Shown here one piece after another: positions 47,511 to 56,570 of a DNA stretch of 64,000 nt (the stretch's first letter is position 1; every line of letters starts with the position of its first letter). Position numbers and translations under genes: made by a program. The DNA comes from Diadophis punctatus similis (Eukaryota; Chordata; Lepidosauria; Squamata; Dipsadidae), in the NCBI GenBank assembly GCA_023053685.1, contig JALIGW010000010.1, positions 10,449,919 through 10,513,918 of the forward strand, read 5' to 3'. The notes under the pieces were generated by a model, which did not search any database, was not told the DNA's origin, and saw only the letters and a list, made by a program, of their open reading frames with translations.

Positions 47511-47704
47511 CTTTTTACAACCATGTACACTTTTTACAACCATGTACACTTTTTACAAACTTCAAACTTGACAGCTTTAAGACTTGTGGACTTCAACTCC
47601 CAGAATTCCTCCTCCAGTCATGCTAGCTCAGGAATGGGAGAAGTCCACAAGTCTTAAAGCTGTCAAGTTTGAAGTTTGTAAAAAATGTACATGGTTGTAA
47701 AAAG
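47511..47704. repeat. Palindromic MITE, copy B
   Basis: Inverted repeat with CTTTTTACAACCATGTAC at one end and its complement at the other, and the shared arm core AAGACTTGTGGACTTCAACT. It contains an internal duplication of the ACTTTTTACAACCATGTAC block. Confidence 0.7.
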
Positions 47705-47746
47705 TCTTGCCAAGTTTGAAGACCCTTGCACCCCTAACCCCTAACC

Positions 47747-47862
47747 CAGGGGTCTTCAAACTTGAAAGCTTTAAGACTTGTGGACTTCAACTCCAATTCC
47801 TGAGCTAGCATGACTGGAGGAGGAATTCTGGGAGTTGAAGTCCACAAGTTTGAAGACCCTTG
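47747..47862. repeat. Palindromic MITE, copy C
   Basis: Starts CAGGGGTCTTCAAACTTG and ends AAGTTTGAAGACCCTTG. The arms share the core of copies A, B and D. The loop sequence (CTGAGCTAGCATGACTGGAGG) is the inverse of the copy B loop. Confidence 0.7.
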
Positions 47863-48536
47863 CACCCTCTTGGCGGGGACGCCAGCTGGGACAGCGGTGG
47901 GAGGCGGGGACAGCGGCGGCATCTGGGACAACGGCGTCCCCACCCCCACCGCTGTCCCAGCCGCTGTCCCAGATGCCGCTGCTGTCCCCGCCTCCCACCG
48001 CTGTCCCAGCTGGCGTCCCCGCCGGTACCCGAAGCGAGCCGCCACCGCCGCTACTGCCCAAAACCCCACCACCGACTGCGTCGGCATTGAGTCCTGCGGC
48101 GGAGGTGGGGGCTGTAAGGGGGCGGCGGCGGCAGCAGCGTCCCTTCACTTCGACGGAGGCGGTGTCCATGCGCTCCGGCGGCTGTGGCTGCAGTGGCCAT
48201 GCACGGTGGCGGCGGCCATGCGCTCCGGCGGAGGTGGCGTCCATGAGCTCCGGTGGCTGTGGCGGCAGCGTCCCTGCGTGGCGGCGGCCATGCGCTCCGG
48301 CGGCGGCGTTGGCTGTGGCAGCAGCGTCCCTGCGCTCCGGCGGCGACTAAGGCAGGGTTGCATCAACTCCCCCCCCCCAAAAAATGCACCATTTGGTGTA
48401 TAAGACGCACCCAGTTTTTGACCCTCTTTTTGGGGGTAAAAAGGTGCGTCTTATACTCCGAAAAATACTGTACATTGCAATTGCACACTGGTGACATACT
48501 GATATATGGATTTCATTTTTGTTGGTGTTGTATGAC

Positions 48537-48880
48537 TGTCAAGGTTTCAAATAGTAACCGAGCAGAAATCAGAGTCCACGGCAAATAATTCACCAAAGTT
48601 CCAATTTATTGCAGGCACCATGTTGGCAACTCAAGGGAAATCCCAAATCTAACTTGTTTCCCAAGTTCCCTTTCGATAGGAAACGGCCACTCCTTGTTCC
48701 CCACCCCAATCCGGGTCACATTGCCCACTAAGCTTCTGCCAGCGTGGCAACCCCTCCTTGCAGGTGCTGGACAAGGATGACCTTGAAGAAGCCATGAAGA
48801 ATGTGCTATCTGCCGCCTCTCACGCTCTCCGCTTTCCCACTCCCCACTTCTGGTGAATGGTGTCAAACGATGCTTTGACA
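48537..48880 (-). repeat. Chromovirus 2, 3' LTR
   Basis: Starts TGTCAAGGTT and ends GCTTTGACA (plus reading). The adjacent purine tract on the minus strand is GTGAGGAGGGCACCC. Confidence 0.85.
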
Positions 48881-48966
48881 GGGTGCCCTCCTCACAAAAA
48901 AAGCATGTCCTAATAATACACAAAATAAAATAATTAGTGAAAGTACAGGGGATTAAGCAAATGACC

Positions 48967-50325
48967 TTAACCACCCCTCCCTCCCCCAGGGGCCTCCTTC
49001 GGCTTATCTGGGTATTTGTTATGAAAATCTCTAATGAGCCTGTCTGCCCTAACTTTCCAACTGTTGATTGATATGGATTCAGCCAAAGGATATCCTTTCC
49101 AATAAATCAGATACTGGAGGTGGCCCCTAAACAATCGGGAATCTAGGATTTTTTTCACTTCATAATGTCTCTCCCCTTACACCATTATAGGGGGTAGTGG
49201 AGGAAGGTCTTGTGGTCTAATATTAGAGGGTTTCACTGGTTTAAGTAAACTACTATGAAACATGGATGAATCTTTCCCAATATTCTTGGCAGCGCCAGTT
49301 GTACTGTGACTGGATTGATTATCTTTACTATTGGGAAAGGGCCTAAAAATTTTGGACCCAATTTTTTACTGGGTATTCTCAAGCAGATGTATTTTGTTGA
49401 TAGGTAGACTCTATCTCCTACTTTAAAAGGGGGCTGCATGGCTCTATGTTTCTCCGCTTATTTTTTATATGTCTCTGCGGTTTCAATCAATGCCTTTTTT
49501 GTGTTCTCCCATCCCTTCTTCAAATCTTCCATTCATTCTGTTAGGGACTTAGACATGGGTGCTTGTGTGGGCAGCTCTGGCATTGGGATGAATTCTTGTC
49601 CGCTGGTAACCTGGAAAGGTGTTAGGCCGGTACTGCTGTGTACTGCATTGTTGTATGCCACTTCTGCAAAAGGCAACAGCTCTGCCCAGTTGGCCTGCTG
49701 GTAATTTATGTAACAACGGAGATATTGTTCCACCATGGAGTTGGCTCTTTCAGCTGCTCCATTACATTCCAGATGAAATTCAGAACTAAGCCCTTGGGTG
49801 GACCCGATGGTGTGCAAGAACTCCCTCCAGAACTTAGCAGTGAATTGCACCCCTCTGTCAGAGATGATCCTCTTTGGTACTTCGTGCAAGCGGTAGATGT
49901 TTGAGGAAAAGTTTTGGTAAGTGTCTGGCCGTCGGTAACCCCGAGCAGGCAACAAAATGCCCTTGTTTGGAGAACAAATCTATGACCGTCCAAATAATGG
50001 TATTTCCCTTGCTCTCTGGGAGTTCTACAATGAAATCCATTCCTATTTCTTCCCATGGCTTGCTGGGGCTGGCCACCTGCTGCAGGAGTCCAGGTGGTTT
50101 CCCTGGTCGGTGCTTACTTGTGGCGCAGGTGGAACAGCTTTTTACATAGTCCTCCACGTCTGATTTCATCTTTGGCCACCAAAATTGCCGTCTCGTGAGG
50201 TGGAGGGTCTTCAAGAATCTGAAGTGTCCACCCAGCTTAGAGTCATGGCTCCATTGGAGTACTTGCAAGCAGAGGTCCGCCGGCACATACAGCTTGTCTC
50301 CTTTCCAAGCCAGTCCATCTCGCAT
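48967..50325 (-). pseudogene. Chromovirus 2 integrase and chromodomain, frameshifted
   Basis: Fragments in order: HHCC finger (QWSHDSKLGGHF ... CSTC) and first catalytic Asp (GMDFIVELPES) at 49858-50325; ISDRGVQFTAKFW and the Glu region at 49533-49955; the GPY/F-like KKLGPKFLGPF at 49233-49439; and the chromodomain (MKKILDSRLFRGHLQYLIYW) at 48967-49158. At least three frameshifts or stops separate them. Confidence 0.8.
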
Positions 50326-50406
50326 GGTTAGGATGTCTTTGTTTTCATTTAACCAGGGGTCGGTTGGCAGAGCTGCTTTGAATTTGTCTGTCCATTCCTC
50401 ATGGCT

Positions 50407-51996
50407 TCAGGCGCTCGACCGTCTGGATTGGGCCCTGGTGACAGGAGCCGCAAGTTCCCCCTCTATGATTGGGATGACTGAGTGGAATTCCTCCTCCCTC
50501 TGGCTGTCGTATTGTGGCTTCCTGAACAGGGCATCGGCCAGCAAGTTTCCCCCCCCCCTGGGATATGCTTTAGTTTTTGTGATCAGTCCATACCTCAAAA
50601 GGTACTTTTCCTCCCTCGAGGAATTGCCTCCAAGTCAGCAGTGCCAAACGAACTGCAAAAGCTTCCTTTTCCCAGATGGCCCACCTTCTCTCCATAGCGG
50701 TGAGTTTTTTCGAGACGTACGTGCACAGTAGGAGCTGTCCGTTCTCGTCTCCTTCCAGCAACACTGCCGCCACAACCACATCACTTGCATCTGCCTGAAT
50801 GATGAATTGTTCTGGATCGGGATGTTGGAGGATTGGTTCCTGGGCAAATAGTCACTTTAGTTTCTCAAAGGCTTTCTGGCAGGCCATCATCCAATTTAGT
50901 GGCTGACTGGGTTTTGGCATGGTTGGTGTTGGCCCCGTCTTCAGCAATTCGGTCAATGGTAGTGCAACTTCAGCAAAAGCTGGGATGAATTGTCTGTAGA
51001 AGTTTGCGAACCCCAGGAAGCTCTGTAGCTGTTTTTGGGTGCGCGGGGCCTGCAATCAAGCACTGCTTTCACTTTGCCCGGATCCATTTCAATTTCATCT
51101 TTGGAGATCTGGTATCCCAAGTAGTCCAGCGCAGTCTTATGAAATTCGCATTTGGAGAGTTTGGCATACAGTTTGGCAGCTAGAAGCATTTTAAAGACTT
51201 GCCTCACCAATTCCACATGCTCTTCCATTGTCTCACTGAAGATGAGAATATCATCTAAATAAACGAGCACCCCCTTGTACAAATGGGGGTGAAGCACCTC
51301 GTTAATGTACTGCATGAATACTGCTGGAGCCCCTTGCAGCCTGAAAGGCATCACCTTGAATTGGAAACTCCCCAGGGGGCAGTTGAAAGCGGTTTTCCAT
51401 TCATCCCCCTCTCGGATTCGGATGCAATAGTATGCTTCTCTTAAGTCCAACTTAGTGAATATCTTGCCTTTTGACAAATGGTTCAGTAAGTCTTTCATGA
51501 GGGGGAGGGGGTAGGTGTTTTGGATGCACACAGCATTGATTCCTCTGAAGTCAACGCATAATCTGACCCCCCCCCATCTTTTTTCTCTTTGAACAGCACA
51601 GGGGCGGCTACACTTGACTTTGCTGGCTGGATGAAACCCCTCTCTAAGTTTGAGTTGATGTATCTCCTCAATTCTCCCAATTTCTTGGGGGACATTGAAT
51701 ACATCTTTGGCTTTGGGAGCATAGCACCCAGCTCGAATTCTATTGCCAGTTGGCCAGTGAGGAGGGAGCTCGTTGCATTCTTCCTCACTAAACACCCTCT
51801 CTAGGTCGAGGTATTCTCTCGGCACCCTTTGGGCTCCTGGAGGGGCTATCTCCCTCGTGGGGGCGGCTAGTTGAGGCTCCGAATTCCCCCCTGCACCTCT
51901 TTCTCCCTCTGCTGGTTGGTTTCTGAGGGGGGAGTCGGCCCGATGTGTATATGGAGTTTTCGGTACCCATCTTCCCATCGTATGGTGGCGGTCCAT
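50407..51996 (-). pseudogene. Chromovirus 2 RT / RNase H, frameshifted
   Basis: 50953-51996 has the RT core: KVKCSRPCAVQREKRWGGVR, CVDFRGINAVCIQNTYPLPL, FTKLDLREAYYCIRIREGDE and GVLVYLDDILIFSE with YLDD intact. A shift near 51050 leads to [20 protein letters not shown] (50852-51055). RNase H is in pieces at 50570-50779 (AIWEKEAFAVRLALLTWRQF, WTDHKN) and 50407-50598. The RT is otherwise the most complete in either chromovirus. Confidence 0.8.
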
Positions 51997-52048
51997 TTAT
52001 CTAACCAGGCCAGACCCAGGATAATTGCTTTTGGCATCTTGGGGACTA

Positions 52049-54282
52049 CTATGAATCAATTCGCTCTTGGAGCCGTGCAAACTGCAGGCTTACTTCTTGG
52101 GTTAATAGGGTGGCGGGAGCCCCACCCACTAGTGACCCATCCAGTTGTTGGAAACAAATGGGGTTGGTTAAGGGCCTAGTGTGGATCCCCAGTTTATCTA
52201 CTACTATCTTGCTAATGAGACACCTCGAGCAACCAGTGTCGATTATGGCATCTACTTCCCCTTCTTTTCCCACGTTGGGCACCCGAATTTTGGCTTTTAT
52301 GAGAAAAGGCCAGATGGCTGCACTCACCAGTGGATCGTCTTCCTCCTCGACTCCCTCTTCCCATGGAGGACTCGGTTCCCCCATCGATGGTGGTCTGTCA
52401 TCGTCCGGAGGGGGAGGGGACCCATCCGGCTGCAGGGCCAACCGCCCCGGTTCAGGTGGCTTGCTCGGCTTCCTTCGGGGGGCAGGAGTTGGCCTGGCCC
52501 TCTGGAGAGGAAGGGGGGCTGGTGCCAGGCACTCGGTCATGCGGTGCCTGGCTTGGCCACATCTGTAACACTTCACTCCCCTCGTCGGTTCCACTCTAGG
52601 GGTTGGCCTCAGTCTGGGAGGGATCCTCCAGGCTGGCAGCCTTCTAGGGGGTCAATCCTCCGGGGTCTCCTTCTTAACTCTGACCACCTGGTCCAGAGTG
52701 ATTGCGGTGGAGTACCACTGTTGGATCTGGCATGGGACCCCCCGTATTTCGCATGCTTTCTTAAGCTCTGGATCTAGCGCATCTCAGAATGTGTGCACTA
52801 AGAGCCGCTCGGGCCAATCTTGCACTTTTCCTGCCGCTCTCCTAAACTCCCACAGTAGTTCCTTCACAGGGCGCCCTGCTTGCTTCAACTCTTTGATATG
52901 GGCCTCGGCATCTGCTTGCTGCACCTCATCACGAAACCTGATCCTCATCAGCTGGATAAAATTGTCCAGATCATCTAATTCAGGGGCCTCTTCGTTGTGG
53001 AGCTCTGCCACCCACTCGGACACTTCCCCGTCATTCATCCCCTCGGTGATCTTATCAATCAGCTGTCTCTCTGTCTGGAACAGCGCTCAATTTTCATCAA
53101 CGTACACCAGCACCCGGTGGAGGAAGTAGGCCAATTTGGTTGGGTCCCATCAAACGTGGCTCAAAACTGGGGTGGCAGCCTCCTGGGGCCAATGGGGGGT
53201 GGCTAACCCAGCGGCAGCTGGCGGAGCCTCAGCTGGCTTCAGGAGTCCTCCCATCTGTCGCCCTCCATACTGCATCTGCTGGCCCCAAACCGCCCCCTTG
53301 GGGAGGGGCTGGTGCAGCCGGTGCTGGCATTGGTTGGGGGGGGGGCTGACCCGGGGTTCACTGGCATTGTACCCATCCCATTCCAGGGAAATACCCCCAT
53401 CCCGGAGGGGCCTGCCATGGTGGCACGTTTCCAAAGGTGGGTGGTGGGTTTGGCTCTGGCATTCTTTCTCCCCCATCTGCCCCCATTGGGGTCTTCCACC
53501 TTCTGGTTGGTGAGCTGGCCTCAGAGATGGGTAGCGGGATTCCCACCTGGGAGGTGGCCCAGTAGGGAGGCTCCCCAGGCTTCCCCCCATAGCGGTGTGG
53601 AAAGAGGCTGTCACCCCGCTTTGGTGGGAGGCTCGAGGTTTCTCTGGGAAAGAGAATACCGGCTGGGTCAGGTTCCATCTCAGAGCTTCCATCCCCGAGG
53701 GGGGATTTGTCCAACTCATGCTTAGTCGTCCAAACTGATCGGGAAGGTCCGTCAGTGAGTGCGTGTGTAAGCCCAGCTGGGATCCCTCATCTTCGGAGCG
53801 CCCCGCGAGCGGGATTCTCGGCTGCCCCATTCGGGATCCAGGCTCACTCTGGTATACAAGGGCTGCTCTAGCTGGCAGCCTCCCACAGCTCCCAATGGGG
53901 TCCTCTCCACCTGAGAGAGAGGCTGAGGGGCTGGTAACTTGCTCAGTGCCCCCATCCTACGCTTTCTGTCTGCAGCCTCCATGGCCTCCACAAATGCCAG
54001 GGACGGGGAGTAGAGGCTCCTAATACACTCCTCCGCGTCTTCCTTCGCAGGATCCCCGGCTGGTTTCTCTTCTTTTTCCATCTTCCCTGAGTCTTCTGTA
54101 CTACCCGGCTTTGGGTCGGAACTGGGGCTCAAGACCCCAACCAGCGCCCCAGGAAAGGGGTAGCTGGGTAAAGTTTTTAAAAAGAGATTTGGGATAATGT
54201 CTAGGTTCCAAATAGTAACCGAGCAGAAATCAGAGTCCAAGGCAAAAGGTTCACCAAAGTTCCAATTTATTGCAGGCACCAT
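52049..54282 (-). pseudogene. Chromovirus 2 gag and protease, frameshifted
   Basis: 52049-52594 carries the zinc knuckle CYRCGQARHRMTEC and an aspartic protease motif IIDTGCSRCLIS. Capsid-like sequence is at 52784-53038 (WVAELHNEEAPELDDLDNFI). A Pro/Gly-rich N-terminal part spans 53150-53830 and 53752-54282, the latter with an acidic/basic start MEKEEKPAGDPAKEDAEECI. Frames are shifted at about 52600, 53040 and 53800. The order matches chromovirus gag-pol. Confidence 0.7.
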
Positions 54283-54424
54283 GATGGCAACTCAAGGGAA
54301 ATCCCAAATCTAACTTGTTTCCCAAGTTCCCTTTCGATAGGAAACGGCCACTCCTTGTTCCCAACCCCAATCTGGGTCACATTGCCTACTAAGCTTCTGC
54401 CAGCATGGCAACCCCTCCTTGCAG
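54198..54424 (-). repeat. Chromovirus 2, 5' LTR (truncated)
   Basis: Matches 48537-48765; the last ~115 bp are missing because other sequence begins at 54425. Confidence 0.8.
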
Positions 54425-54602
54425 CGTGTGTCCCGCGTCCCGCATTCTTTCCAAAAAGTCACGCTTTTTTGGAAAGAATGCCGAAACAGTGGGACGTCTG
54501 GTCACCTTACTCCCCAACCGGTGTGCCGCGGCACACTGGTGTGCCGTGACGAGGCCATGCCAAGTGTGCCGCGGCAAAAGGGGCAGGGCGGGCGGGGCAG
54601 GG
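54425..54602. repeat. GC-rich MITE-like fragments
   Basis: A short hairpin (54443-54482, GCATTCTTTCCAAAAA and complement) ends in GGGACGTCTGGTCACCTTAC, and a block GTGTGCCGCGGCACACTGGT follows. The motif CTGGTCACCTTAC recurs at 61620. Family not identified. Confidence 0.45.
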
Positions 54603-54988
54603 CGCGCGTCCTACCGGGGACTTTTCCCGGTAGCTCCAGTCGCGTTCCTTGCTAATAGCGTCCAGAGCAGAGCAGCCCCTCCCAAAAGATCGCGAGACGT
54701 TATCTTTTGGAAGGGGCTGCTCTGCTCTGGACTCTAATTAGCAAGGAACGCGACTGGAGCTACCGGGAAAAGTCCCAGGTAGGACGCACGTCTCACGCTG
54801 GGGGTTGGGCGGGCGGGGCAGGACTGGCAGGCGGGATGGGGCGTGTGTCCTACCTGGGACTTTTCCCGGTAGCTCCAGTCGCGTTCCTTGCTAATTAGCA
54901 TCCAGAGCAGAGCAGCCCCTTCCAAAAGATCGCGAGACATTATCTTCTGGAAGAGGCTGCTCTGCTCTGGGCGCTGTTAGCAAGGAAG
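54603..54988. repeat. Two tandem GC-rich palindromes
   Basis: 54603-54789 is a near-perfect palindrome of ~88-bp arms (GACTTTTCCCGGTAGCTCCA ... TGGAGCTACCGGGAAAAGTC) around CGCGAGACGT. A second copy starts at about 54841 and is cut in its right arm at 54988, directly before the SLC7A10-like 5' UTR. A spacer GGGCGGGCGGGGCAGG precedes each copy. Confidence 0.85.
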
Positions 54989-55029
54989 CCAAGGGAGGCA
55001 GATCCTCACCAGCGGCCGGGCAGGAGGCG

Positions 55030-55219
55030 ATGGCTGGGGAGAACGAGCAGCGGACCCTCAGGAAGAGCATCGCGGCTCAGCAGCCGGCTCCGCAATCGCC
55101 CCCGCCGCCCGGCAACAGCCCCAGCGCCCCACAAGCGCCCAGCCCGGACAGCGGCGACATGGAGCGAGTGGCGCTCAAGAAGGAGATCGACTTGGTCAGC
55201 GCCTGTACCATCATCATAG
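55030..55219 (+). CDS. SLC7A10: Exon 1 of a LAT-family amino-acid transporter, probably SLC7A10 (Asc-1)
   Basis: The ATG at 55030 (G at -3 and +4) opens 63 codons beginning MAGENEQRTLRKS, a Pro/Gln/Ser-rich cytosolic N-terminus, then ERVALKKEIDLVSACTIIIG, the conserved entry into transmembrane helix 1 of L-type (SLC7) transporters. ERVALKKEI and SACTIIIG fit Asc-1 better than LAT1, LAT2 or xCT as I remember them. A consensus donor (ATAG|GTGAGG) follows at 55220, splitting the Gly codon in phase 1, before the expected NIIGSGIF continuation, which is not in the window. SLC7A10 works with the SLC3A2 heavy chain at the plasma membrane to exchange small neutral amino acids, including D-serine. The region is CpG-rich and flanked closely by repeats. 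Alternative: a retained paralogue exon. Confidence 0.75.
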
Positions 55220-55390
55220 GTGAGGAGGGGCAGCGCTGTCACGACCCCCCCAGGCAGGGGTGTCTTCCCCCCACCCCCGTCTTGGAAAGTTGCTCTTGGT
55301 GGAGCGCGGTCCTTTAAAAGAAGAGGGGGACAAGGGGGGGGCGAGGCTGCTTGGAGGAGGACCCCCTCCCTCCTCTTTTCTCTTCTTACA

Positions 55391-55917
55391 GATTAACAGA
55401 GTTGGAAGGGACCTTGTAGGTCATCTAGCACAGAGATCTGCAAACTTGGCCACTTTAAGACTTGTGGACTTCAACTCCCAGAATTCTCCAGCCAGCTATG
55501 CTTGCTGGAGAATTCTGGGAGTTGAAGTCCACAAGTCTTAAAGTGGCCAAGTTTGAGGACCCCTGATCTAGTAGTCTAGCCCCCTACCCACCCACCCCGC
55601 CCAAGCAGGAGACCCTACACTATTTCTGACCAATGGCAGTCCAATCTCTTCTTGAAAGCCTCCAGGGACTTCGGAAGGGAACTTCTCTTCCACTGCTCTC
55701 ACTGTCAGGAAATTTCTCCTTATTTCTAGGTTGAATCTCTCCTTGGTCAGTTTCCATCCGTTGTTCCTTGCCCAGCTTTTGGGTGCTTTGGAAAATAGCT
55801 TGACCCCCTCCCTCCCTCTTTTCTGTGGCAGCCTCTCAAATATTGGAAGACTCATGTCTCCCCTGGTCCTTCTCTTCACTAGACTAGCCATGCCCAGTTC
55901 CTGCAGCCGTTCTTCAG
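55391..55917 (-). mobile_element. CR1 3' fragment, split by a palindromic MITE
   Basis: Starts GAGTTGGAAGGGACCTTGTA (3' end on +) and encodes the CR1 ORF2 tail at 55574-55900 (SLVKRRTRGDM, NNGWKLTKERFNLEIRRNFL). The copy is a 5'-truncated insertion closely matching the CR1-b 3' end. Confidence 0.85.
55431..55565. repeat. Palindromic MITE, copy D
   Basis: 135 bp, CAGAGATCTGCAAACTTGGC to GCCAAGTTTGAGGACCCCTG, with the shared arm AAGACTTGTGGACTTCAACT. Flanks ATCTAGCA (55423-55430) and ATCTAGTA (55566-55573) are an 8-bp duplication with one change, supporting hAT-type transposition. Confidence 0.85.
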
Positions 55918-56007
55918 GGGCACAAATTTGGGGAGACGGGAATCTTGGCTACCAAGCCGAGTCCCCCCCTCCCTTTACCTTTTCTTTTCTCTTCTTGGCG
56001 TCTTGCG

Positions 56008-56095
56008 TACAGGTAGTCCTCCATTTAGGATCACAGTTGTGCCCAAAATTTATGTTGTTAAGTGAAACAGTTGTTAAGTGAGATTTCCCCCCATT
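56008..56095 (+). repeat. Fragment of a GTAGTCCT...TTA DNA-transposon-like repeat
   Basis: GGTAGTCCTCCATTTAGGAT and GTTGTTAAGTGAAACAGTTG resemble a common squamate MITE-like repeat. A longer relative may be at 62950-63290. Family not determined. Confidence 0.35.
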
Positions 56096-56166
56096 TTATG
56101 CCCTGTCTCACCACAGTTAGAATGGAATGGAATGGAATGGAATGGAATAGAGCATATAGCATATAG

Positions 56167-56548
56167 CAGTGATGGCGAACCTTTTTTGGTTCGCGTGCCA
56201 AAAGAGGGGGGAATGCGGGGGATCACATGTGTGCGTGCCCACACTCATAATTCCATGCCCCCCCGCACATGCACGCATGACTCCCCTGCTCCCAGCATGC
56301 AATGGCACGCCCATTTTTCGCTCTCCCCAGGCTCTAGAGCCTTTCTAGGAGCCTGGGGAGGGCAACAACGGCCTTCCCCATCCCCTCTGGAGGCTGGAAA
56401 CAGCCTGTTTCCCGACTCCCAGTGGGCCCAGAAGGCCCGAAAATCAGCCGGCTGGTGCACACATGCACGCCAGACCTGAGCTCGCGTGCCCACCGATATG
56501 GCTCCGCGTGCCACTTGTGGCACCCGTGCCATAGGTTCGCCATCACGG
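56167..56548. mobile_element. Non-autonomous hAT element 1 (382 bp)
   Basis: Ends CAGTGATGGCGAACC and GGTTCGCCATCACGG are inverted. The 8-bp flank GCATATAG is present at 56159-56166 and 56549-56556. Confidence 0.8.
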
Positions 56549-56570
56549 GCATATAGCATATAGCATATAG

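Larger units (their letters stand above)
47391..48470. mobile_element. TA-flanked non-autonomous DNA transposon, third copy (GC-rich)
   Basis: Ends CCGTATTTTTCGGAGTATAA and CTTATACTCCGAAAAATACTG are almost perfect inverted repeats flanked by TA (47389-47390, 48471-48472). Inside are two palindromic MITEs (47511-47704, 47747-47862) and about 500 bp of GC-rich sequence with ~45-bp units around ATGCGCTCCGGCGG. The ~200-codon frames over this part reflect CG-rich repeats, not a gene. Confidence 0.7.
48537..54424 (-). mobile_element. Chromovirus 2 (Ty3/Gypsy), degenerate, 5' LTR truncated
   Basis: The 3' LTR is 48537-48880 (344 bp). The 5' LTR starts at 54198 and is cut after 229 bp at 54424, where a different GC-rich MITE-like sequence begins. 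The shared portion differs at about 10 positions by eye. Gene order on the minus strand is gag, protease, RT, RNase H, integrase, chromodomain, with many frameshifts. It is related to chromovirus 1 but retains the protease and RT start that copy lacks. Confidence 0.85.

Noticed and set aside
47728..47750. Telomere-like CCCCTAACCCCTAACCC
   Set aside because: Only about two and a half imperfect units; not the vertebrate TTAGGG repeat.
47734..48403. Gly/Ala/Pro-rich frames of 120-200 codons and a CpG-island-like patch
   Set aside because: They lie wholly inside a TA-flanked MITE with CGG-rich units; open on several frames and both strands; no conserved motif.
54405..54940. Frames repeating SYRGLFPVAPVAFLAN on both strands
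   Set aside because: Products of the palindromic arms at 54603-54988.
55006..55242. Minus-strand frame over the SLC7A10-like exon
   Set aside because: Antisense shadow of the plus-strand exon, which has the conserved protein motif and a splice donor.
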